Source: UBA4416 sp964541155
GTDB taxonomy: Bacteria; Bacteroidota; Bacteroidia; B-17B0; Aurantibacillaceae
Direction of reading: 5' to 3'
NCBI GenBank assembly: GCA_964541155.1
Contig: CAZIPC010000004.1
Coordinates: 1 to 64,000 of the forward strand
Length of the DNA: 64,000 nt
In this document: positions 52,772-60,271 of the stretch, piece by piece
Numbering within the stretch: the first letter of the stretch is position 1
Layout of the letters: the number at the start of each line of letters is the position of its first letter
Program-made: the position numbers and the translations under genes
Notes under the pieces: generated by a model
Databases searched by the model: none
The model's input: the letters and a program-made list of their open reading frames with translations, nothing else
Told to the model about the DNA's origin: nothing

Positions 52772-54094
52772 ATGACTAAAATATTAATTATAGGAGCAGG
52801 TCGCTCATCTTCAAGTTTAATAGATTATTTTTTATCAAATGCTCAAACATATGCATGGCATATTACAATAGCAGATTCTAATAAAGCTAACGTAGATGCT
52901 AAAATTAAAAATCATCAAACAATTGCAACTGCTGTTCAATTTGATGTGCATGATGTGGTATTAAGAGAACAATTAATTAAACATGCAGATTTTGTTGTTT
53001 CTATGCTTCCTGCATTTATGCACAGAGATGTAGCTAAAGATTGTGTAAGATTAGGAAAGCATTTAGCAACTGCTAGTTATGTTAGTCAAGATATGAAGGA
53101 TTTAGATGAAGAAGCTAAACAAAAACAATTACTTTTATTAAATGAATGTGGCTTGGATCCTGGAATTGACCACGCTTCTGCTATGAAAGTTATTCATGAT
53201 ATTCAAAGTAGAGGTGGAAAAATAACGAGTTTTAAATCATTCTGCGGAGGTTTGGTAGCGCCCCAAAGCAACGATAATCCATGGGGATATAAATTTAGTT
53301 GGAACCCAAGAAATGTTATTTTAGCAGGACAAGGAACTGCTCAGTTTTTACAAAATGGTAAACTCAAATTTATTCCTTACAACCGAATTTATTCACAAAC
53401 AGAAACAATTGAAATAGAAGGTTATGGAAAATTTGACGCTTATGCTAATAGAGATAGTATAGGATATAAGGAATCTTATGGTTTATTAAATATATCCTCT
53501 ATGTTAAGAGGCACTTTACGAATGCCTGGATATTGTAAGGCTTGGAATGTGTTTGTAAAACTTGGATTAACAGACGATACCTACAAAATAAAAGAAGCAA
53601 ACACATTAACCTATACTGATTTAATAGACTCTTTTTTGCCATCTGGCACTAGTTCAGTTAAAGAAAAATTAGTTGATTTTATGGGGCAAGATATTGATCA
53701 GGATGTAATAGATAAATTAGATTATTTAGAATTATTTTCCCATAAACCAATTCAACTAAAAGAGGCTTCTCCAGCCGAAATCCTGCAACATTTGCTAGAA
53801 GAAAAATGGCTATTGAAATCTGGAGATAAGGATATGATAGTTATGCAACATCAATTTGAGTATGAGTTAGATGGAGTTTCAAAAAAATTAAATTCTTCTC
53901 TTGTTGTAATTGGCGATGATGAAGTTCATACAGCCATGGCAAAAACAGTAGGATTACCATTAGCTATTTCTATTAAAAACTTCTTAATTGGTAAGTATAC
54001 ATTATATGGGGTTCAAATACCTACTGTTAAAGAAATATACGAACCGTTATTAGATGAACTGGAGCATTATAATATTCGTTTTATAGAAAAATAG
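52772..54094 (+). CDS. Saccharopine dehydrogenase family protein
   Basis: The 440-aa protein has an N-terminal Rossmann fold (ILIIGAGRSSSSLIDYFL, residues 4-21) and the family's VSMLPAFMHRDVAKDCVRLGKHLATASYVS and LLLNECGLDPGIDHASAMKVI segments. The C-terminal substrate domain includes SFKSFCGGLVAPQSNDNPWGYKFSWNPR. It likely acts on saccharopine in lysine breakdown, releasing glutamate and aminoadipate semialdehyde. Close relatives act on other amino acid conjugates, so the substrate is inferred. Confidence 0.88.
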   Translation: MTKILIIGAGRSSSSLIDYFLSNAQTYAWHITIADSNKANVDAKIKNHQTIATAVQFDVHDVVLREQLIKHADFVVSMLPAFMHRDVAKDCVRLGKHLATASYVSQDMKDLDEEAKQKQLLLLNECGLDPGIDHASAMKVIHDIQSRGGKITSFKSFCGGLVAPQSNDNPWGYKFSWNPRNVILAGQGTAQFLQNGKLKFIPYNRIYSQTETIEIEGYGKFDAYANRDSIGYKESYGLLNISSMLRGTLRMPGYCKAWNVFVKLGLTDDTYKIKEANTLTYTDLIDSFLPSGTSSVKEKLVDFMGQDIDQDVIDKLDYLELFSHKPIQLKEASPAEILQHLLEEKWLLKSGDKDMIVMQHQFEYELDGVSKKLNSSLVVIGDDEVHTAMAKTVGLPLAISIKNFLIGKYTLYGVQIPTVKEIYEPLLDELEHYNIRFIEK

Positions 54095-54176
54095 CTTTTT
54101 TGTAAAAATTAATTTTAGAGGCATAAATTAACTATAATTTCATGCAAATTTATTGCTGTTATTAGTATAATTTGGT

Positions 54177-54184
54177 TATTTTTG
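54177..54184 (+). promoter_or_regulatory. Promoter of the T9SS type A protein gene
   Basis: TATTTTTG is a perfect -7 match. ATTG at 54152-54155 sits 21 bp upstream as a -33 element. The box is 21 bp before the ATG at 54205 and rules out translation from the longer frame at 54172. Confidence 0.65.
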
Positions 54185-54204
54185 AAACTATAAATTATAA
54201 ACAC

Positions 54205-56844
54205 ATGATAAAAAAATTACTTTCATTGGTGATGTTATGCTCATCAATAATTGCAGGAGCTCAAAGCTTCACTTTAATGTATCCATTTACAGGAGCTTCA
54301 ACAACATCTGGATTAATAGATCCTACCCCAACACCTACAGCAGTGGGTGTAACATCGGGTTCCTTTACAGCAGTAGGTACACCTTCTTTAAATCCTAATG
54401 CTGGAGGCAGGTTTTCGTTTGTTGGTTGGCCATCAGGTTCTACTAACGCTGTAGATACATATTCAACTATGACGGGTTCTATTAATACTTCAGAGTATTA
54501 TGAAATTGCACTTACTCCGCAATCTGGGTATACACTATCTTTAAATACGCTGACTTTCAAAGTTCAACGTTCTGGAACAGGTATTAGAAACTATGCCGTA
54601 AGAACAAGTGCAGATGGATTTACAAACAATTTACCGGCTTCTATTACACCTGCAAATTCTAATTTATCAGTTGTAGGAACTAATGAGTTTTTTTGGAATT
54701 TAGATGCCACTACAAGTGCTCAAAATGGTAGTACTATTAATTTTTTAGGGGCGTCAACTACATCTTCTGTTTCATTTCGCTTTTACGCATGGAATAGCGA
54801 GAGTTCAGGTGGTACATTTAGTATTGATACTGTAATTTTTAATGGTTCTGTTGCTTCAGGTACAGTAGCGTGTAATTCTCCTACAATATCAGCAATTACT
54901 GGTAATTCAGTTATCTGCTCAAATCAATCGTTGCATTTAGGTTCAACCGTACAGGGAACAGCTCCATTTACATATACATGGACAGGCTCTGGTGCATTAA
55001 GTTCGGTTAACTCATCTACTACAAGTGTTACAGGAGCAACATCAAGTAATTATGTGTTAAGTGTTTCCAATGCATGTGGTACAGCATCGGCAGCAATAAC
55101 AGCTACTGTTAATACAGCGCCAGTTTTATCTGTTAATTCAGCTAGTGTGTGTTCTGGAAGTTCTGCTACATTAGTAGCTTCAGGAGCAAATACTTACTCT
55201 TATTCTTCTGGAAACTCCGTTGTTACTCCAACAGCTACCACAAATTATACAGTAATAGGCACAAATACGGTTACTGGTTGTTCAGCAACAGCTATTAGCA
55301 CAATTACAGTTATCTCTAATCCTGTTATTGTAGTTAATTCGGGTGGCGTTTGTACTGGAGGATCATATACAATAACTCCTTCTGGAGCATCAACATATAC
55401 TTATTCTAGTGGTTCAGCGATAGTTACGCCTACAGCTAGTACTTCTACATACACAGTAACTGGAACAAACTCTTTTGGCTGTGTAGGAAGTGCTGTAGCT
55501 ACGGTATCTGTTAGTAGTACTTTATTGTTCAACGTAAATAACGGTGCAATTTGTTTAGGTAATTCATTTACAATTACTCCATCAGGAGCATCAACATATA
55601 CGTATTCAAGTGGGTCAGCAGTTGTAACGCCAACAGCTAATACTACTTACACAGTATTAGCTACAAATAGTGCAGGATGTAGTGGATATGCCATTAGTTC
55701 AGTTACAGTTAATGCATTACCAACAGTTTCGGTAAATTCAGCAGCTATTTGTTCAGGTGCATCAGCTTCCTTAACAGCATCAGGCGCATCTAGTTATCTA
55801 TGGAATACAACACAAACTACTTCTAGTATTTCTGTTACTCCTACTACATCTGTTCAATACACAGTTGTAGGAACAAACTCTAACAACTGTTCTAATACTG
55901 CAGTGGCTAGTGTAACTGTAAATGCGTTACCTACCATTTCGGTTAATTCACAAACTATTTGTAACGGACAAACAGCAGTATTAACAGCTACTGGTTCTAC
56001 TACTTATACATGGAGCAATGGACAAAATACAGCTAGTATTTCTGTTACTCCGACAGTTACCACTTCTCATTATACGGTTACTACGATTAATTCAAATAAC
56101 TGTAGTAATTCGGCAGTAGCAACGGTTATTGCTAATCCTTTACCAAATGTATTTCTTAATTCAAGAACTATTTGCGCTGGAAAAACAGCTACTTTAACCG
56201 CTAATTCTTTTGGTAATCCTACTTATTTATGGAGTAACGGTCAAACAACGTCAAGCATAACTGTAACACCAACTATTACCACTCAATATTCTGTTACTGT
56301 AACAAACACAAATAGTTGTACTAGAACTGCAACTGCAAATGTTACAGTAAATGCTTTACCTGTGGTTTCATTAAATTTATCAGCTATTAATTTACAATGT
56401 GTAAATGTTAACAGTGTTTCCTTATCAGGTGGTTTGCCTGCAGGAGGAACTTATACAGGAACAGCTGTTACTTTAGGTAATTTTAGCCCTTCTAGCGCGG
56501 GTGTAGGTACTTATACAATTACATATTCATACACTGATGCAAATAACTGTTCAAATACTGCAGATGACGTAATGACTGTAGATGCTTGTACAGGAATTAA
56601 TACTATTGAATCTTCATCATTTATTGTTTATCCGAATCCAAGTAATGGTATTGTTACTGTTAAATCGATGGTTTACCCTGCGTCTATTAATGTGTTTGAT
56701 TTAAGTGGTAAGTTAGTTGCTTCAAAAGTAGTAACAACAACTGAAATGGAACTTAATTTATCTGAGCTTGCAAATGGAGTTTATCATTTAAGTATAATAA
56801 CAGATAAAACAACTATTAATCATAAAATTATGATTAATAAATAG
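54205..56844 (+). CDS. Large T9SS type A secreted protein with tandem Ig-like modules
   Basis: From ATG 54205 (MIKKLLSLVMLCSS) the protein is 879 aa, with a signal peptide ending AGAQ. A lectin/jelly-roll-like N-terminal region (about 20-215) is followed by six or more tandem Ig-like modules of about 67-71 aa (about 305-720), each built like ICxGxxxxLTAxGAxxYxW...SIxVTPTxTxxYTV...VTVNALP. The C-terminus is a type A sorting domain (about 805-879, IVYPNPSNGIVTV, INVFDLSGKLV, LANGVYHLSI), so the T9SS should secrete it and attach or release it at the surface. Adhesion is plausible; no enzyme domain is seen. Confidence 0.9.
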   Translation: MIKKLLSLVMLCSSIIAGAQSFTLMYPFTGASTTSGLIDPTPTPTAVGVTSGSFTAVGTPSLNPNAGGRFSFVGWPSGSTNAVDTYSTMTGSINTSEYYEIALTPQSGYTLSLNTLTFKVQRSGTGIRNYAVRTSADGFTNNLPASITPANSNLSVVGTNEFFWNLDATTSAQNGSTINFLGASTTSSVSFRFYAWNSESSGGTFSIDTVIFNGSVASGTVACNSPTISAITGNSVICSNQSLHLGSTVQGTAPFTYTWTGSGALSSVNSSTTSVTGATSSNYVLSVSNACGTASAAITATVNTAPVLSVNSASVCSGSSATLVASGANTYSYSSGNSVVTPTATTNYTVIGTNTVTGCSATAISTITVISNPVIVVNSGGVCTGGSYTITPSGASTYTYSSGSAIVTPTASTSTYTVTGTNSFGCVGSAVATVSVSSTLLFNVNNGAICLGNSFTITPSGASTYTYSSGSAVVTPTANTTYTVLATNSAGCSGYAISSVTVNALPTVSVNSAAICSGASASLTASGASSYLWNTTQTTSSISVTPTTSVQYTVVGTNSNNCSNTAVASVTVNALPTISVNSQTICNGQTAVLTATGSTTYTWSNGQNTASISVTPTVTTSHYTVTTINSNNCSNSAVATVIANPLPNVFLNSRTICAGKTATLTANSFGNPTYLWSNGQTTSSITVTPTITTQYSVTVTNTNSCTRTATANVTVNALPVVSLNLSAINLQCVNVNSVSLSGGLPAGGTYTGTAVTLGNFSPSSAGVGTYTITYSYTDANNCSNTADDVMTVDACTGINTIESSSFIVYPNPSNGIVTVKSMVYPASINVFDLSGKLVASKVVTTTEMELNLSELANGVYHLSIITDKTTINHKIMINK
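55119..56356 (+). repeat. Tandem DNA repeats encoding Ig-like modules
   Basis: Module starts recur near 55119, 55318, 55519, 55718, 55927, 56140 and 56357, about 199-217 bp apart. Stretches near 55385 and 55588 share GGAGCATCAACATATAC, so some units duplicated recently. Such repeats can expand or contract by recombination. Confidence 0.7.
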
Positions 56845-56862
56845 TGTTTAAGTATTATGAAT

Positions 56863-56894
56863 AAAAAAGGCTTTGTGAATACAAAGCCTTTTTT
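56863..56894. terminator. Bidirectional terminator between the T9SS gene and ruvX
   Basis: A 14-bp perfect stem (56863-56876 with 56881-56894, core GGCTTTGT/ACAAAGCC), loop GAAT, has A6 and T6 ends. It overlaps the ruvX stop at 56893. Confidence 0.9.
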
Positions 56895-57309
56895 ATTTTT
56901 TTATAGACGCTAAATAATCCTGAAGTATAATAGTTGCACTTACCATATCAACAGTGTCTTTATTGGCCCTATTTTTCTTTTTTAACCCACCCATTAACAT
57001 GGCTTGGTGTGCCATAACGGATGTGAAACGTTCATCATATCTTGTGATTTTTATATGAGGGAATTTTCGATTAAGGTGAGTTACAAATGGATCAATATAT
57101 CTTGCGCTATCAGAAGCTTCGTTTTGTAGCGTTTTTGGTTCACCTACTACAATACACTCCACATTTTCTTTTGCTAAATAAGTTTCTAAGTAAATAATTA
57201 AATCTTTACTATGTACAGTAGTTAAACCAGTTGCGATGATTTGCAATGTATCTGTTACCGCAATGCCAACACGCTTGCTTCCATAATCTATTGCTAAAAT
57301 TCTTGCCAT
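56893..57309 (-). CDS. ruvX: Holliday junction resolvase-like protein RuvX (YqgF)
   Basis: The 138-aa RNase H-fold protein begins MARILAIDYGSKRVGIAVTD with the catalytic Asp, has VECIVVGEPK in the middle, and RYDERFTSVMAHQAM with the second acidic site, then KKKNRANKDTVDMVSATIILQDYL with the third. It acts on nucleic acids, in pre-16S rRNA maturation or recombination depending on the species. A -7-like TATATTTA lies 9 bp before the ATG (57318-57325), implying a very short leader. Confidence 0.95.
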   Translation of the reverse strand: MARILAIDYGSKRVGIAVTDTLQIIATGLTTVHSKDLIIYLETYLAKENVECIVVGEPKTLQNEASDSARYIDPFVTHLNRKFPHIKITRYDERFTSVMAHQAMLMGGLKKKNRANKDTVDMVSATIILQDYLASIKK

Positions 57310-57445
57310 ATATTATGTAAATATAATTAGTTTTTTACAACAATTCTGTAATCATGTTCCATGATCAAAATATAAATTTTATAGATAACCTTTTAATTTT
57401 TAAGAAATATATAGTAGTTTTATTTTTTATATTGAATTATACGCT

Positions 57446-58318
57446 ATGTTTAAATTTCCAGAGACTGAACTTATCCTGTCAAAAGACAAAAGAGTTTATC
57501 ATATTAACTTAAGAGGAGAAGATATTGCAGACAATGTAATTGTTGTTGGTGACCAAAATCGTGTTGCAGAAATTTCAAAATTATTTAGCAAAATTGAATT
57601 TAAAACTCAGCATCGTGAATTTATTACTCATACTGGTGTTTTTAATGGAAAGAGAATAACCGTATTGTCAACTGGTATTGGTACAGATAATATAGATATA
57701 GTAATTAACGAGTTAGATGCCGCAGTTAATATTAATTTAGAAACCCGTGAATTAAATCCAACTCATCGCTCACTAAACATTATTAGGCTTGGAACTAGCG
57801 GCGCTCTTCAATCAGATATTCCAGTAAATAGCATTGTCGTTTCATCTCACGGCTTAGGATTAGATGGATTATTAAATTTTTATGAGAACTGGCAATCTAT
57901 AAACGAATATGGGATAAGCGAAGCATTTATAAAACATACTAATTGGTTACCTAATTTACCATATCCATATTGCATTAAAGCATCTGAGGTATTGATGTCG
58001 AAATTTAAAGAAGGTACATATATAGGAATAACAGCCACTGCACCAGGATTTTATGGGCCACAAGGGCGTCAATTACGATTAAAAGCAGCTATGCCAACCT
58101 TAAACGATTTTTTAACAGATTTTAAGTTGGGAGAACATCGTATTACAAATTTTGAAATGGAAACTTCTGCTTTATATGGATTAGGGAAATTATTAAACCA
58201 TCAATGCTTAACAGCATGTGTGATTATTGCAAACCGTGTTCGTAAAGAGTTTACAAGTGATTATGCTAAAAGCGTAGAGATATTAATATCGGAAAGTTTA
58301 CAACGATTAACAGCCTAA
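57446..58318 (+). CDS. Nucleoside phosphorylase (uridine phosphorylase-like)
   Basis: The 290-aa enzyme has the PNP/UDP fold: NVIVVGDQNRV (phosphate loop), VLSTGIGTDNIDIVINEL, IIRLGTSGALQSDI, TATAPGFYGPQGRQLRL and the ribose-binding NFEMETSALYGLGKLL near 230. It splits nucleosides with phosphate to base and ribose 1-phosphate; the layout fits uridine phosphorylase, but purine substrates are not excluded. It is a single-gene unit between ruvX and the SirB1-like gene. Confidence 0.88.
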   Translation: MFKFPETELILSKDKRVYHINLRGEDIADNVIVVGDQNRVAEISKLFSKIEFKTQHREFITHTGVFNGKRITVLSTGIGTDNIDIVINELDAAVNINLETRELNPTHRSLNIIRLGTSGALQSDIPVNSIVVSSHGLGLDGLLNFYENWQSINEYGISEAFIKHTNWLPNLPYPYCIKASEVLMSKFKEGTYIGITATAPGFYGPQGRQLRLKAAMPTLNDFLTDFKLGEHRITNFEMETSALYGLGKLLNHQCLTACVIIANRVRKEFTSDYAKSVEILISESLQRLTA

Positions 58319-58366
58319 TTGTTAAAAAAAACAAATCTTAGGTTAAAAATGGCTCCATATCGGGGC

Positions 58367-58374
58367 TATTTTTG
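58367..58374 (+). promoter_or_regulatory. -7 promoter element of the SirB1-like gene
   Basis: TATTTTTG is a perfect match. Transcription would begin near 58380, so the TTG start at 58372 is impossible. The ATG at 58402 (28 bp from the box) fits the usual spacing better than the one at 58381 (7 bp). Confidence 0.55.
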
Positions 58375-58401
58375 TTTCGTATGAGACCTAAGAAAAATGA
58401 A

Positions 58402-59271
58402 ATGAACCTAAAAGAAGTAATAGCCTTAATTACTTTGTTAGACGATCCGGATGATGGAATTTATTCTGAGGTTAAAAATAGATTTATTATTTTGGGACCA
58501 CCAGCTATTCCTCATTTAGAAACAGCATGGGAGAATAGTTTTGATGCCTTAATGCAAAAGCGTATAGAAGGGATCATTCATACTATTCAATTTAAAGCTT
58601 TGCAAAATGCACTGAAGTTTTGGTCAGAAAATGAGCAAGATGATTTATTTAAGGCATGTACAATAATAGCTCGTTATCAGTACCCAGATTTAGATGAAAA
58701 TAAGCTAAAAAAACAATTACATCAAATTAAGCAAGATGTTTGGTTAGAATTACATGATGATTTAACAGCCATTGAAAAGGTAAAAATTATTAATCATATT
58801 TTATTTGAAGTGCATCAATTTGGCGGTAATATTACAAACTATCATGCACCCCAAAATTCGTTCATAAATGTTGTTCTTGAAACAAAAAAAGGAAATCCAG
58901 TTATGTTAAGTGTTATATACGCCTTAATATGTAAAGAATTGGGGATACCTTTGTATGGTGTAAATTTGCCTCAACATTTTGTGTTAGCTTATGTAAATGA
59001 TTTTACTAATTTATTTGATCCTTCTCATAAAACGTTATCTGATAATATTTTATTTTACGTGAATCCATTTAGTAAAGGATTAATATTTAATAAAGGAGAT
59101 GTTGATGCTTTTATAAAGCAGTTAAACGTAGAGCCTGAAAATAAATATTATTTACCATGCTCTAACTTAGATATTGTAAAAAGAATAATTAATAATTTAA
59201 TTTATTCATTTGATAAAATGGGATATGCCGAAAAGGTTAAAGAATTAAAAGAATTAGAAAAAAATTTATAG
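58402..59271 (+). CDS. SirB1-type transglutaminase-like protein
   Basis: The chosen start gives 289 aa; ATG 58381 would add seven residues. The N-terminal helical half (1-130) matches SirB1 N domains (LDDPDDGIYSEVKNRFIILG). The core has HQFGGNITNYHAPQNSFINVVLETKKGNPVMLSVIYALICKELGIPLYGVNLPQHFVLAY, a transglutaminase-like fold with the catalytic Cys replaced by Ser (NPVMLS), as is normal in SirB1. An enzymatic role is therefore doubtful and peptide/protein binding more likely. The C-terminus lacks the TPR seen in some homologs. Confidence 0.82.
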   Translation: MNLKEVIALITLLDDPDDGIYSEVKNRFIILGPPAIPHLETAWENSFDALMQKRIEGIIHTIQFKALQNALKFWSENEQDDLFKACTIIARYQYPDLDENKLKKQLHQIKQDVWLELHDDLTAIEKVKIINHILFEVHQFGGNITNYHAPQNSFINVVLETKKGNPVMLSVIYALICKELGIPLYGVNLPQHFVLAYVNDFTNLFDPSHKTLSDNILFYVNPFSKGLIFNKGDVDAFIKQLNVEPENKYYLPCSNLDIVKRIINNLIYSFDKMGYAEKVKELKELEKNL

Positions 59272-59294
59272 AAAAGTTTATAATTAATTACACA

Positions 59295-59321
59295 TAAAAG
59301 GAGGTATTATACCTCCTTTTA
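59295..59321. terminator. Bidirectional terminator between SirB1-like and YdcF-like genes
   Basis: TAAAAGGAGGTA (59295-59306) pairs perfectly with TACCTCCTTTTA (59310-59321), loop TTA. It lies between two convergent genes and serves both. Confidence 0.85.
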
Positions 59322-59323
59322 TA

Positions 59324-60091
59324 TTATAAGTACCCTTTTAATTTATAAGTATAATAGCCAATTATTTCATGTAAAATAAAATTGAGTTGCCAAGTAGCTT
59401 CTACATTGGGAATAAAACAATGGTCAATTTCAAATTTTCTTAATCCTGTAAATTTATTTGTAATATAAGGTGTTATATTTTTATATCCAGCTTTTTCAAA
59501 TACTGCTAAAGCCCTGCGCATGTGAAATGAAGAGGTTACAAGTAATATAGAGCCTTTAAATTTTAAACTATCCAAAATATGCTTCGTGTAAATAGCATTT
59601 TCATAAGTATTTTTCGAATTGCTTTCAATAATAAGATTGCTATCGGGTATTGAAATTGTATTTAAATATTTTTTAATATAAATAGCTTCTTTATGTTGTG
59701 GTTTGCTAATACTACCAGAGCCACCAGTTACTAATAATTTATGAACTCTTTTTTTATAGTATAATTCTAAAGTTTGAAATAGCCTGTCTCCAGCATAGGT
59801 AAAATCAAATTTATGCTGACGTTCATCAACCCTTCCCATTCCTCCAAGTACTATAGCTAAATCATAAGTGGTGTTTTTTAAATATATATCATCATCATTA
59901 TATTCCCAAGCTCTAATCACTTCATCTACTAAAAAAGAATTTGATATAATGTATGTAAAACAGGTTAACCCTAAAATTATTTTTTTGTAAGGTGTATTCC
60001 ATAATTTTTTTAAAAGAAAGATAAGACCAAAAAATAACCAGGTAAATGGAGCAATTAAAAAAGCTAAAATTTTTGATAGAATAAAAAACAT
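59324..60091 (-). CDS. YdcF/ElyC-like (DUF218) membrane protein
   Basis: The 255-aa protein has two N-terminal TM helices (about 5-27 and 37-55) and a DUF218 domain (about 75-230) with DLAIVLGGMGRVDE, HKLLVTGGSGSISKPQHKEA, SKNTYENAIYT and LLVTSSFHMRRALAVFEKAGY. In E. coli relatives (ElyC, SanA) this domain is linked to envelope and lipid-carrier homeostasis. The active-site-like Gly, Glu, Asn and His residues are kept. The substrate is unknown. Confidence 0.88.
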   Translation of the reverse strand: MFFILSKILAFLIAPFTWLFFGLIFLLKKLWNTPYKKIILGLTCFTYIISNSFLVDEVIRAWEYNDDDIYLKNTTYDLAIVLGGMGRVDERQHKFDFTYAGDRLFQTLELYYKKRVHKLLVTGGSGSISKPQHKEAIYIKKYLNTISIPDSNLIIESNSKNTYENAIYTKHILDSLKFKGSILLVTSSFHMRRALAVFEKAGYKNITPYITNKFTGLRKFEIDHCFIPNVEATWQLNFILHEIIGYYTYKLKGYL

Positions 60092-60271
60092 AAGGCAAGG
60101 TAATTATTTTTTTAAAAAATAATTAAAATCTCACATTAAAATAGATAAATCGTCAGTTTATATGATTAAAATCAGACATAACGTCTTTTATAATCGTGTT
60201 TTTAAGACTTAATTTCATGTATTTTCACTTGGACTCTAATTTGTGCCATAGATTAAAAAAATATAATTATT

